Assembly: GCA_009746045.1 (NCBI GenBank)
Contig: RPFO01000065.1
Span: forward strand, 3,741,372-3,773,871
Reading direction: 5' to 3'
DNA: 32,500 bases
From: Mesostigma viride
Taxonomy: Eukaryota; Streptophyta; Mesostigmatophyceae; Mesostigmatales; Mesostigmataceae
Shown here: piece by piece, positions 18,115-28,618 of the stretch
Numbering within the stretch: position 1 is the first letter of the stretch
Layout: each line of letters begins with the position of its first letter
The notes under the pieces: model-generated
Told to the model about the DNA's origin: nothing
The model's input: only the letters and a program-made list of their open reading frames with translations
Databases searched by the model: none
Made by a program: the position numbers and the translations under genes

Positions 18115-20505
18115 TCAGATGTCCTTTGTGCAACGCACACCCATATGCCCGCCGCTGCTATCGGGCGTGTTCTGGGTGCGGGCGCTGATGCGGTAGCGGT
18201 AGCAATAGGAGTGGTGGCACAGGTAGCTGCCGCCTTTTTGGACGCGGGTGGCACCCTCACCCTGGAAGCCCTGCTGGCCCGGCACAAAATGCAACGGGTT
18301 TGCAGACACGTTCCACACATCACTCGTCCATTCCCACACATTGCCGACCATGTTGTACAGGCCGAACCCGTTGGGTGGGAAACTGCGGGCAGGTGCGGTG
18401 CTCTCCCAGCCATCCTTGAGCGTGGTGCTCCTCTGGGGGAACTTGCCCTCAAACGTGTTGCAGCGCTCGTGCAGGTCATCCTCATTGTCCCCCCTGCATT
18501 GCCGGCCAGCATGGACAAAAGGAAACCTTTGTCAACAGGGATAAATTCAAGGCCACACATTCTATTATTGAAGTACCCACTTACATGGCATGGGGGGGGT
18601 ATAAAATAGACAACCAGAAATCTGGAGAATCTGGACCGTGGCGGCTCGAGCCTGCTGTTATTTTATCCGCCCATCACTTAACGTGAACATCGCCAATCAA
18701 GAGAAACTGATATTGCTAGCTAGATGGCAGCGGCCTCCCCAGTCTCCAGCCTGGCTTAAGTAAGCTTACAATTGTGTAAATAATGAGGGCATGCACTCGC
18801 AGTGCCCCAGATCCCTGCCAGGCAAAGCTGCCAACGATCCATGGGCCACAACATCCAGCCCACTACGAGTGTGTGACACACCGTTGGGTGGCAGCACATG
18901 CTTCTAGCCCACCAAGCAAAGAGCCTACGGAAGCGCCATGCAATTACCAGCCAAACTCGGCCGCCCTATTTTAAGCGCCCCAACACCTGCCCCATGCTGC
19001 CAGCCCCCAGACCCCACCGATTCGACACAAGTATCAGGAGCCCGCTTTACGGGATGACGGCGGCGTGGATCCTCGCTCGCAATCCTCCGCCTGTGCTGCA
19101 TGCTTGTCTTGATCATGCGGATACACCACACCTGCATGCTTGTCTTGATCATGCGGATACACCACACCTGCATGCTTGTCTTGATCATGCGGATACACCA
19201 CACCTGCATGCTTGTCTTGATCATGCGGATACACCACACCTGCATGCACGCACATGGCGACAGATACACCACACCTGCATGCACGCACATGGCGACAGAT
19301 ACACCACACCTGCATGCACGCACATGGCGACAGATATACCACGCCTGCATGCACGCACGCAGTGAATCCCCGCCAGCATCCACCCCATCCACTCACCAGG
19401 GGAATGTTGTGTGCTCCAAGCCCCCCCGCGCCGCATACTCCCACTCCGCCTCGCTCGGCAGCCGACCGCCCCGCCACCGGCAATAGGCCACCGCGTCGTT
19501 CCACGAGATGTGCACCACGGGGTGGTCCGATCGGTCGTCCAGGGTGCTACCGGGGCCCTCAGGGTATTTCCACGACGCCCCAGGGACGAGAGCCCACCAG
19601 GGGCTCTGCGCCATCACCTGCATGCCGTCATCGGCGTCAGACGCGGGTGGCAGCAGCGGCTCAAAGACAAAGGAGGTGCCGATGCGCTCGGCATCTGTGA
19701 CGTAGCCAACGGCGGCCACAAACTGGGCAAACGCCTGGGGGAGGGGCGGTCAGGGAAAGCAAGACAAGCGGGGGATCAGGAGCGAGCTGCTATGCATGAG
19801 CGATCTAAGTTATCCCACCACCTCTGGAGATGATGGCAAGCAGGCTACATTCCCTGCCCTTAAATCTTCTTGACAATGTGCCCATCTGACATGTAGCTGT
19901 AATCAACCTGGCCATGCCCATCCTTTTATCCGAAATTCATTTCGGAAAATGCCATGCCATTTCATGAACAAGCTCCCTGAAACTAATAGGACAGGGAAAA
20001 AATCCCAATTTGACTGATCAAACAAAAGGCGTCCCCCGAGCACGTTTTGCTATTGTGGCAGTGTTTATGTTCACTTGCACAAAAGAACCTCCCTCACCTC
20101 ATTTGTCACCTCCGTCTCGTCGATAAGGAAGGGAGCCACCATTGCCTCTCTTTCAGGGTACTCCCCGTCCTGACGATATGGCTTCCGCCGATCGTTAGTG
20201 CCGAGAAAAACATGCCCTCCAGCTAGCTTGACCATGGTTGGGGTAGAGGCATCAGGGTTTTCAGCGAGGAATTCGCGTTCGGTCTGCGGGTAACCTTCCC
20301 GCATTTCCTCCAGACTGTTATCCTTGCAATTTTCCACGGTGGAACGTTCTGCAAACAATTCTGTAGAGCAACCGCATGAACCTGAAGACTGGTGGCCATG
20401 CTCGCCGCTGTCCTGCGCCGGAACATCCGCAGGATCGCGGCCGAACGGCCAGAGACTAAGGAAGAGAACCGCGCATGTTACCGTCCATAGCAGTGCCCGC
20501 ACCAT
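18115..20505 (-). CDS. Formylglycine-generating enzyme (sulfatase-modifying factor 1), three exons
   Basis: Coding exons on the minus strand are 20505-20098, 19734-19397 and 18493-18115. Introns of 363 and 903 bp have GT-AG ends (GTGAGG, GTGAGT donors), and the joined frame gives 374 aa. The enzyme converts the Cys of the sulfatase CxPxR motif to formylglycine in the endoplasmic reticulum, activating sulfatases. Visible features: an N-terminal hydrophobic signal segment ([15 protein letters not shown], residues 5-19), a GSCGCS motif with Cys44 and Cys46 equivalent to the human N-terminal C-x-C pair, and the start of the FGE-sulfatase domain at about residue 91 ([17 protein letters not shown]). 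Conserved core blocks are [69 protein letters not shown] and [15 protein letters not shown]. The last contains both catalytic, copper-binding cysteines (Cys341 and Cys346; human Cys336 and Cys341). Nothing essential appears missing. The gene is divergent from the PPR gene. It implies sulfatase substrates elsewhere in this genome. Confidence 0.95.
18607..18665 (+). repeat. Dispersed repeat: GACAACCAG...CTCGAGCCTGC type
   Basis: TAGACAACCAGAAATCTGG, GAGAATCTGGACCGTGG and GCTCGAGCCTGC. It closely resembles 31945-32005 and partly 29045-29107. It lies in the large intron of the FGE gene. Confidence 0.6.
19098..19365. repeat. Minisatellite in FGE intron 2: 36-bp x4 then 35-bp x4
   Basis: Units at 19098, 19134, 19170 and 19206 share GCATGCTTGTCTTGATCATG and GGATACACCACACCT. 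Units at 19242, 19277, 19312 and 19347 share GCATGCACGCACATGGCGAC and AGATACACCACACCT. Both types end alike, so the second evolved from the first or the reverse. The array ends only about 30 bp from the exon-2 splice donor at 19396. The long frames through it are repeat artefacts. Confidence 0.95.
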
Positions 20506-21273
20506 TTTTCGGACATCGCGGTCTCTGCGGTGACAATTGCAGTAAAAATTGGCTTACAACCGCAGTGAATATCTTACTGCCACACACAAAAAACTACGTA
20601 CCGCAGTGAATTTCTTACTGCCATACACAAAAAACTGAAAAACGACGGCCCGCAATGCAGTTGGCACTTGACCTCCTGTGATCACGGCTGTACTACAGTA
20701 TGCATGCCTTGCGTGAACGACCCTGCAACACATTACACAGGCTGACGAGGTGAAGGTACCGACAATTACATGTATATAATTATGCACTAAAATCAGAAAA
20801 TGCGACGTGAGTGGGACTTAGTTATGAGTTATGACGTGACTTGTCTCACTGTTAAGGTCGCACTTCCAATCGTCATACCCCTCTAGAATAGGTAGCGGGA
20901 TACTTATGCATTGTTTGTTACTTTTCGTTGGCCATTTTGGAAGTACTTTGTACATTTTAGTAGCCTTGCCTTGCATGCTTTTGCGCCCGGCCATGATGAA
21001 TGTGCGGCACGCAGCTCAGTGCGGATCCTGATTCCTGAACTCCGAAGCCATCCTACCCATTCACCTTTGCCACGTGGACCGTGCGCCCTCCCGCGCACGA
21101 AATAAGAACTGCGATAATGGCTGTGGCTGACGAAGGGATAGGCAGAGAGGCCGTCAAAATTATTGCCCGCCCGCGCGCCATGGTGACCGCAAGGCCGAAT
21201 GGTCGGTTTTCTGGCGCCCAGATGGATATGGCGGAGAAATGACGTTAGGTGATGATAGCTTTCTACCGCCAGG
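20506..21273. promoter_or_regulatory. Divergent intergenic region between FGE and PPR genes
   Basis: 768 bp between the two start codons, expected to hold both promoters. No clear TATA box sits at the expected place for either gene; TGTATATAATTATG occurs at 20770-20783. The FGE side carries the hairpin repeats listed next. No other gene is visible. Confidence 0.5.
20560..20641 (-). repeat. Two 41-bp direct repeats with GCAGT...ACTGC hairpins upstream of FGE
   Basis: Units at 20560 and 20601 read CCGCAGTGAATATCTTACTG and CCGCAGTGAATTTCTTACTG, each followed by CC-A-ACACAAAAAACT. Each unit can form GCAGT/ACTGC, and a third GCAGT lies at 20539. They sit 55-135 bp upstream of the FGE start codon, so they are in its promoter or 5' UTR. 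Confidence 0.7.
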
Positions 21274-24200
21274 ATGGATGTCTGTCAAGGCCTTCACCGC
21301 CGCGCTGCGTCCTTACATGGGGAACTTGGACTTTCATCCTTCCTGCCCAGACAGCCCCGTCAACTGAGAAGCGATCACGCGTTCCCGTCAGTATGGCGGC
21401 TCGGCCGCCGTACATCTTGTCAATTGTCCTCTAATGACTCCCCATCTCGGCCTCCAAGGGGCAACGCATCGGCGGGGACCTCGGTGCCGGGAAATGGACG
21501 CCGCCCCGTTCCCCGCAAAGACAAACCAACAGGGGACCGCATGGTTGTCCAATTGCCTCCGTCACCGCACACACGACGAAAGGTGTACGACGCAGGCCAG
21601 AGCAGGCCTACGCAGCGATCTCCAGAAAAGGGTAGATCCTTCCGAGCACCAACTCGTGACAAGCCGCGGTTCAGTAACCGACTCGCCTATCGGTCGCGGG
21701 GGTCTGTGCCAGAGAGCCCAGAAGGGAGGGAGCTCCTGAATTTGGTGGACGCGGCTGTGCCTGGAGAAAGCATGGTATGTAGCACCTTTTTCCTCTTGCA
21801 AGCGCGTAGAATCATCATCCCATCAAATCATCAGTCTGCTTGTGTTTAGCGTGTGTACCATGCTACGTGGACATCCCCAGACAAGCATGTTGTGTGATGA
21901 TGTGGCCTACCTTGCCTACCAAAAGACCGAACTGGATGCCCTGTCGTCGCTTGTTTTTCCCGCCATTCTGCCCCGAGGCCTAGGCACCCCACCAGAGGTG
22001 GTGACCCTGACCATGTAAGCAGTGGTGAGGTTTAAAACCCAACCAGTAGAGACGAGTATATGGGTAGCACTGCGCCCACCCACCCACCCACCCACCCACC
22101 CACCCACCCACCCACCCACCCACCCACCCACCCACCCACCCACCCACCCACCCACCCACCCACCCACCCACCCACCCACCCACCCTCCCTCCCTCCCTCC
22201 CTCCCTCCCTCCCCTCTGGCGATTTCCACCACCGCTTTCACCGCGGTTGCCGCTGCTGCTGTCGCCACCCCTTCTGCCACTGCTGCTCGGGAATTGGCCA
22301 CGCTTGCTGCCTTGTCCATATCTATTTATTGAGTATGACAGATTTTGGAGGTGAGATGGGCATGTAGCATAAGGAAAGCCCCAAAAGAGGAAGAGCCGTA
22401 AAGATACTAATCACTTGCTTGCAAGGATCAAGCCAATATATATACAGATATACATCAAGGAGACAACCAGCCAATATATATATAGATGTTAATATTGATG
22501 GCTAGCAATTGTTTCTGCCGGCCCCCATTCCCCCAACGCTTTGTCACCATCCACACATGCATTTCCTGTGTGTCGCTGTGAGAGGCCCTTTTGTATCGTT
22601 CAGTCAGTTTCAAACACACTATAGCATGCCCGATTGGGTTGCTTTTTAATACCTTGGCAACAATTATGGCCTATCAAGGTTTGCCATTCGGGCTGCTTTC
22701 TGCCCCCTTGTGCACGCGAGAAGACATCTGATTGCCCGACGGCTCTGCACCATCGCAACACAATCGCATCGTGATCATCGTCCCGTTGTACGCCTAGATG
22801 AATCATGCTTGTAGCGCGCCGTGGCCATGGCTCCCAGGTGGGCCCCTGGTAACCACGCCCACGGGAGCGCGACGCCGTCCACCCTCCATCTGTGTGGTGG
22901 CGATGTGGCATTTCGATGCGGCAGTGTGGCACTCGGTAACTTCTGGCCCAACAGGAAAGTAGAGGACACCAGTATCGCCCTTGGGTGTGCGGATGCCATG
23001 GTCAAGTCCAGTTAAGGACCCCTGCTCTTCAGCTTCTGGCTAGCAAAACTGACCATTCACCCCCCACCCGTTGCACCCCGGCCACCCCACTCCATAACAT
23101 CGCTTAAACTCCCTCTTTTCCCACACGCGCCCAAAACTGCCCATCCCCCACTGCAGGCGCCTGCCCTGTCTACCGTCCCGCACCTGCTCTGCGGCCGCAT
23201 CGTCAACGAGGTGCTGAAGTCGCTGGGTGCGGGGCGGCGTTGGGAGCGAGCACTGGCCCTGTTCCGGTCCTACTGCGAGTTGCGGCCGCAAGAAGTCAGC
23301 TACCAGACGTACACCACCATGATCTCGGTGCTCGGGTAGGTAGCCGGGCTTGTGCTATGCACTTGATGGCCGCTGCCATGCGTGCTGGGGACGGTCGCTA
23401 GTGGTGGAGCGTGTGGTGGCCGCTGCCATGGTCTGAGTGCCGGGGTTCATAACCAGTACAATTGATGGTGTCACAACGATGATGTCATGGTGGTCTGCCA
23501 CACCCTTGGTGCTGGACAGCCTTGGCGCCCGGGGGATGTTTGTCGCCGTTTGGCTATCACGGTGGGGAGTGTACAGGTGGGGCGTATGACTTGTGGGTTG
23601 TATTTTGTGCATCCATTCCCCAACTGGCGGCTGCCCCCCTTCACTTTCCCCCCTTCGACCCCGTCATTCCCTCCATTGCCACCCACTCACCCACCCAATC
23701 ACCCACCCACCCATCCAGCCAACCAACCAGCCAACCAACCAGCCACTCACCCACCCACTCACCCACCCACTCAACCACCCATCCAACTAGCCAACCGACT
23801 GACCGATCACCCTCCCACCCACTGGCCCCCCTCGCCCATCGCTGCCGCATCCTCCAGCAAGGCCAAGCAGCTGGACACGGCGGTGTCGGTCTTCGAGGAG
23901 ATGGCGCCGCTGGGCTTGCGGCCCTCCGTCGTCACGTACAACGCGTTGCTGAACGGGTGCAACCACGCGCGCGACGCGGTGCGCTCGGTGGCCATACTGG
24001 AGCACATGGTGGCGCATGGCGTGGAGCCTGACCGGTTCTCCTTCAACACGCTCATCGCTGGGTTCGGCGCCGCGGGGGACCTGGACAAGTGCCTGGAGGT
24101 GAGGGGGGGAAGAGGAGGGGGTGAGGACGGGGAATGAGGGGGAGAGGGGGGGCGCCATGCATGGAGTGCGTGACGGGAGGGAGAGGGAAGTGAAGGGCGG

Positions 24201-27200
24201 GGGGGAGGGAGGGGGGCGGAAAGGTGGGGGTTGTAAATTGAGAGGGTGAAGGTCAACGGGGCGGGGATGCGGAAGGCTGAAGGGGGGGTCAGGAAGGGGG
24301 GATGTAGAGGGAGGGGGAGGGGAAATATGAGCCGGAGCAGGATGGGAATGTAATTGTTGAATGAAGGTGGACTGCGCCTATCCCCATGGCCAAGGGTTGA
24401 ATGGAACTGTTAGCATGCTTGATCAGGTATTCCGTGCATCGTCCGACGCCCTCATCCCACACCGCCGCCCTTTCCCTATGCCTGCTGGCCTCTTCATTAC
24501 TTTGGACCGCTGTCCCCCTCGTGGCACGCGCCCCTTTGCCCCTCCCCGGTGCCGTATCCCAGATGTACGAGCGCATGCGAGAGACACCAGGCAGTGAGCC
24601 GGACGTGGTCACGTACTCATCCCTGCTGGCCGCGTGCGACGTGGTGGGTGACTGGGAGTGTGCGATGGGCCTCTACCGCGCCATGTCGCGCGCAGGGTGT
24701 GTCCCCAACCTGCTCGTCTACAACGCCTTAATCAACGTGCTGGGCAAGGCGGGTCAGCTGCAGCTGTGCATGTACGTCTTCCGAGAGATGAGCCGCGCAC
24801 CCACCATAGGGGCTGCGCCAGCCGAAAGGGCCGCGGAGCCGCCCACGAAGGATGACGAGGAGGATGACGAGAAGGACGAGCAGGGGGGGCGGAGGGTGGC
24901 AGGTGCGGCGGCTGCGCGGGGTAATGCTGGCGCAGGTGCTGCTCCTGGCCTCGTGGGAGGCTGCGTCAATGAGAGTGTGTTCATTGATCTGGATGCGGCA
25001 ACGGCGTCGGGTCCTCGCTCCATTGGAGGAAACACAAATCCAAGCGCAAGCCCCGGTGGTGCCAGCGCCCCAGAGGGGGAGCTGTCAGGGGTATCACCGG
25101 TGACGGGGGGTAGAGAACGGCAGGCACCCAAGGCGGATGGAGCGGGTACAGGGGGCGCGGCACAGGGGCGTGGGCGGCCGAACGGGTCATTCCCCCCCAG
25201 CAGCCCTCCCCCCCCGCGCACGTGCGCGGTCGTTGTTCCTGATGTCATCACGTACAGCTCGCTGATCACGGCCTGCGAGCGTGTGGGGGACGCCCAGCTG
25301 GCGCTGCAGCTGTTCCGGGACATGTGCGAGCGGGGCATCGCGCCAGACGTGGTCGTGTGCGTGCGCGCGTGCTGGCATGGGCTTGCTGCCTGGTCGCGTG
25401 ATCCATGAGACAACCATAGTCAGTAGCCTGATGGGTTAGAGACTTTATAGTCATTACCGCGTTAAGTTGCGTTTCTTAAGGTTGCGTTACCGCGTTAAGT
25501 TGCGACGCCGGTAAGTTTGGCGCCGTATACCTCACCCCCCACCTTTCGGTAAATGTCTGGCCGGAAAAATGGACTTCGGGCGACTTGATGCTGCATCTGG
25601 ATCGGGCTTGACGAGAGCTGTCGATTGCTGTGTAGAAGTCCGTCAGAGGAGGAGGGGGTGGGCTGCTAACCTAATTCTACCGTTAAGGTTACGTACCCGC
25701 GTTAAGTTGCGTTACCGCGTTAAGTTACGGCGCCAAGTTTTAGGCGGCGATGGCAACTTAACGCGGTAATGACTGTACCCAGTAGCCTCCCCAGTAATAC
25801 CAGATGCATAATATATGACCACCAAGTAGCCTCCTCACTAATACCATATGCATAGTACATGACCACCAAGTAGCCTCCCCACTAATACCATATGCATGGT
25901 ACATGAACACCAAGTAGCCTTCCCGACAATACGGTTTGCCTCGTATAGAATTAATGCTTTTTCACCACCCACCTGTACCTAATGCCACGAGCATGTACCC
26001 GCCAGGAGAATATACACAGAGTCCCTGGTGCAGTTAATTCTTGTGTATGACACACTGCTCTCCTAGCGGCTCCGTCCCGGTTGTTCTCCACCAGCAGTAT
26101 TCATTCGCAAGGGGGGCTGATGTGGGGGGGGGGGGGGGAGTGCCCGACACAAGCATGAGTGCCTCTCTTCCCTTTTGGTGCTTACAGTGCTGGTTTGGGG
26201 TGTGCTTGCAGTGATGGTGGGGGATGTTCTTACAGTCATGGTTGGGGGTGTGCTTACAGTCCTGGTTGGGTGTGTGCTTACAGTCCTGGTTGGGGGTGTG
26301 CTGATAGTCATGGTTGGGGGTGTGCTGATAGTCATCTTTGAGGGTGGCATGGATGGCTTTTCCCCGGCTGATAGCAATCGTGGGGTGCTGTTGGCGTGAG
26401 AGTATGTTTAAGTATGTCATCATTACTAGAGGTTGATACATACGGGGTCCGTTTCGCTCCTGTCCAGCTCTACGTTTCTCTCCAGCTGTACCTATCTCTC
26501 CGGCACCTGGCTGGCCGACCACAGCAATAGTGCAGCTTGGGGATCGGTATGTCCTACACGTCGAGCTGTGATTGGCCACAACACCTCTGCACGGTGCCCC
26601 GTCCCCTGGTCCCTTCCCCAACTTGCATACACGCTTTGCAGCCAACACATGCTGCATCCTGCAGCTCTCACACTCCACGCAACCCTGTAGCTGAAAATAC
26701 TTATTAAAAAAAGAATTTGAAATAGAGTGTCTCGTATTTTATGCAAATAAAACTAACCCCGAGAGGCCCCTCCCCTGTGCGATCACGTAAACAGTCGACA
26801 GTGCACATGCTTCTCTCCTGGTTCTGCAGCCACCCCACCATGAGCCCGGAGCGATACAGGCCTGGCCCTAGCCCCTCTTCTTCTGCCATTACGACCCCCA
26901 AATGCTAACCCTGAACCCTGACCCTGGCACCAAGACCCTACAACAGAATGCTAGTTGATGTCTTTCAGCCTTACCTTGTTGTCCCGAATTTATCTGAATT
27001 GTGTGACGTACCCTTGCTCCCTAACCTGACAGTGTGCCTACACCCTAACACCTTGCTCCCCCTATGATTTCATGGCAAACACTCACAGGTACAGCGCTCT
27101 GGTGTCCGCGTGCAACAAGGGCGAGTGCTGGCAGGAATGCCTGATGGTGCTGCGCCACATGGCGGAGAACGGCGTGCCGCCCAACGAGTACACCTACACC

Positions 27201-28618
27201 GCCTGCATCGACGCGCTGGGCCGGGCAGGGCAGCTGGACCAGGCGATTGCCATCTACGACGAGATGCGGGGGCGTGGGATCGCCCCCACCGTGGTCACGT
27301 ACACGACGCTGGCGTCCGGTGCGGGGGTGGTGGGCAACTACGAGGCCTCGTTGCGGCTGCTGGAAGACATGCGGTTGGCGGGGGTGGACGCGGACGAGCG
27401 CATGTTTACTGCCGTCATACGCGCGTGCGGGCTGAGTGGACAGGTGGCGCACGCGGAGAGGGTGTTCCTGCAGATGCAGCGCGCATACGAGGCCGGGCGG
27501 CTGGGCAGCAGTGGTCGGAATGGGGATGATGCGCCTGGCATCGATGTGGTGAGTGCATGGGGGCCAGGACGGGTCGATCTACACACATGTAAGGCACTCA
27601 CGTGTAAATGAGACAACATGAAGGAGACAACCAGCAACATGTATTTGCGTACGCTAATGCTCGGTAGCATGCCATGGAAACATGTAGCACATATTCCTTG
27701 ATGGGTGGGTGGAGTGGAGGGAGCGTTTCTTCTGGTGCTTCATCGATGCGCCTCCCTGCCTTCTATGCCCCAGCGTCTCGCGTCATTTGGCAGTTGCGGC
27801 CCACGTGGATGCTTGCACTATGAATCCTCTTACTGACTGTGCTTCTAAGCATGTTGGCTAACGCTTGCGGTCTGCACATGACGATCGTCAACGTGCGGAC
27901 AAGCATAGTGAGCAGGAGAACTCACACGGCCCCCATGTGAGACGCATGGGATGGCCAAGGCCCTGGACATGAAGGGGCAAAGCGTCATGGAGACTTAGGA
28001 GACTTAGGAGACTTAGGAGGCTTAGTCTTATTCTGGGTGCCATGGCTATGTTGCAACAATGTCCCCTGCGTGCCCCCCCATCGGTCCTCCCCCCCCCCCC
28101 CTCCCCAGTACAACGCAATGATCCTCACGTACACGCGCGCGCTGATGTGGCAGCCGGCGGTCACCCTGCACGAGGTGGCGCGCGCGGCCGGCCTCCGCCA
28201 GAACATGCAGGGCTTCACCATGCTCATGTACGTGTGTGGTGCCGGCGGCAAGCAGTGGCGGCGTGCAATCAACTACTTTCTGGACATGCTGAATGACCGG
28301 CTGGTGCCCGACGTCATGGCGTGCGCAACGCTCATCGAGGCGTGCACGGCGAGTGACCGGCCCGACATCGCCCAGCGGGTGAATGCGTTGCTGGAGGAGG
28401 CGCGGCTGTTGGAGACGGGGTGGGACGTGGTCGCGCGGCGTGACGTCACATCCAGAGTGACGCGTGGTGAGGCGTGCACTGAGGTGGATGGGTGTGAGCC
28501 GTTCCCGACCGAGTTGAATGAGGTGCAGCGGGGGCGGTTGCAGGTGCTCAGAGCCTCGCTGGAGGCCATGGTCACAGAACCGGATGTTTTAAAGCCTTCC
28601 GAGCTAGTCACAAAGTAG
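21274..28618 (+). CDS. Pentatricopeptide repeat (PPR) protein, six exons, probably organellar
   Basis: Exons are 21274-21774, 23157-23335, 23858-24098, 24563-25356, 27089-27548 and 28109-28618. All introns are GT-AG (donors GTATGT, GTAGGT, GTGAGG, GTGCGT, GTGAGT), with phases 0, 2, 0, 2, 0; the joined frame is 894 aa and ends at TAG. Residues 1-167 are rich in Arg, Ser and Pro with few acidic residues, as in a chloroplast or mitochondrial transit region; this first exon is the least certain part. From about residue 168 there are some 13-14 P-type 35-residue repeats with the usual helix-turn-helix signature, for example [12 protein letters not shown]...[19 protein letters not shown]...[19 protein letters not shown] and [13 protein letters not shown]...RGIAP. 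Repeat 6 is split by a ~144-residue low-complexity insert (about residues 387-530) with an acidic block [12 protein letters not shown]. No DYW, E, SMR or LAGLIDADG tail is seen. Such proteins bind specific organellar RNAs for processing, stability or translation. The target cannot be read here. Confidence 0.88.
22074..22213. repeat. (CCCA)n then (CCCT)n array in PPR intron 1
   Basis: An almost perfect CCCA tetranucleotide run of about 111 bp (22074-22184) followed by roughly 30 bp of CCCT. The minus strand is a long GGGT/GGGA array with strong G-quadruplex potential. It lies in the 1,382-bp first intron. Apparent ORFs (THPP or VGGW repeats) are artefacts. Confidence 0.97.
22431..22500. repeat. 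Direct repeat flanking a GAGACAACCAG motif
   Basis: AGCCAATATATATACAGAT and AGCCAATATATATATAGAT occur about 40 bp apart. Between them is CATCAAGGAGACAACCAG (CAAGGAGACAACCAG at 22456-22470), the motif dispersed at 27621, 29093 and 31939. Confidence 0.6.
23672..23820. repeat. Degenerate 4-bp (CCCA/CCAA/CTCA) repeat in PPR intron 2
   Basis: Mixed CACCCACC, AACCAACCAGCC and ACTCACCCACCC units, ending about 40 bp before the exon-3 acceptor at 23857. It forms an unusually C-rich, T-poor substitute for a polypyrimidine tract. Confidence 0.8.
25449..25774. mobile_element. 326-bp inverted-repeat element (MITE-like) in PPR intron 4
   Basis: The ends are perfect 22-bp inverted repeats: AGTCATTACCGCGTTAAG continuing TTGC at the left (25449-25470), and its complement at 25753-25774. 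The subrepeat TTACCGCGTTAAGTTRCG recurs inside both ends (around 25487 and 25710). No coding capacity is credible, and no unambiguous target-site duplication is visible. It begins only ~90 bp after the exon-4 donor. Confidence 0.75.
25781..25950. repeat. 44-bp tandem repeat, four copies
   Basis: Starts at 25781, 25825, 25869 and 25913 with exactly 44-bp spacing. The unit is AGTAGCCTCCCCACTAATAC followed by CATATGCATAGTACATGACC and ACCA; the fourth copy is diverged and partial. It lies directly beside the 326-bp inverted-repeat element in intron 4. Confidence 0.9.
26178..26345. repeat. 24-bp tandem repeat, about seven copies
   Basis: Unit GTGCTTACAGTCATGGTTGG followed by GGGT, with starts at 26178, 26202, 26226, 26250 and onward at 24-bp spacing. 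The period gives open frames on both strands (Val/Leu/Gly-rich, or Thr-rich on the other strand), which are artefacts. It lies in PPR intron 4. Confidence 0.9.
27621..27725. repeat. Dispersed repeat fragment: AAGGAGACAACCAG plus family-A 3'-end-like sequence
   Basis: AAGGAGACAACCAG (27621-27634) is followed 50 bp on by ACATGTAGCACATATTCCTT and GATGGGTGGGTGGAGTGGAG. The latter matches the 3' end of LINE family A at 29389-29436. It lies in PPR intron 5. Confidence 0.6.
27990..28025 (+). repeat. 9-bp tandem repeat GAGACTTAG x4
   Basis: Three perfect copies and one variant (GAGGCTTAG), just upstream of the C-rich acceptor tract of PPR exon 6. Confidence 0.85.

Noticed and set aside
18925-19504. 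155-156-codon frames such as [12 protein letters not shown] repeats
   Set aside because: Translations of the intronic 35/36-bp minisatellite.
22022-22354. THPP-repeat or VGGW-repeat proteins
   Set aside because: Translations of the CCCA array within PPR intron 1.
24754-25413. 219-codon minus-strand open frame
   Set aside because: It is antisense to PPR exon 4, whose plus-strand frame carries clear PPR repeats and splice sites.
26903-26935. Telomere-like CTAACCCTGAACCCTGACCCT
   Set aside because: Only two or three imperfect units, not matching the plant or algal telomere repeat; inside a PPR intron.
28037-28108. Start of the last PPR exon as an independent ORF beginning at 28037
   Set aside because: The first 24 codons are intron sequence ending in a C-rich tract and CAG; coding similarity begins at 28109.
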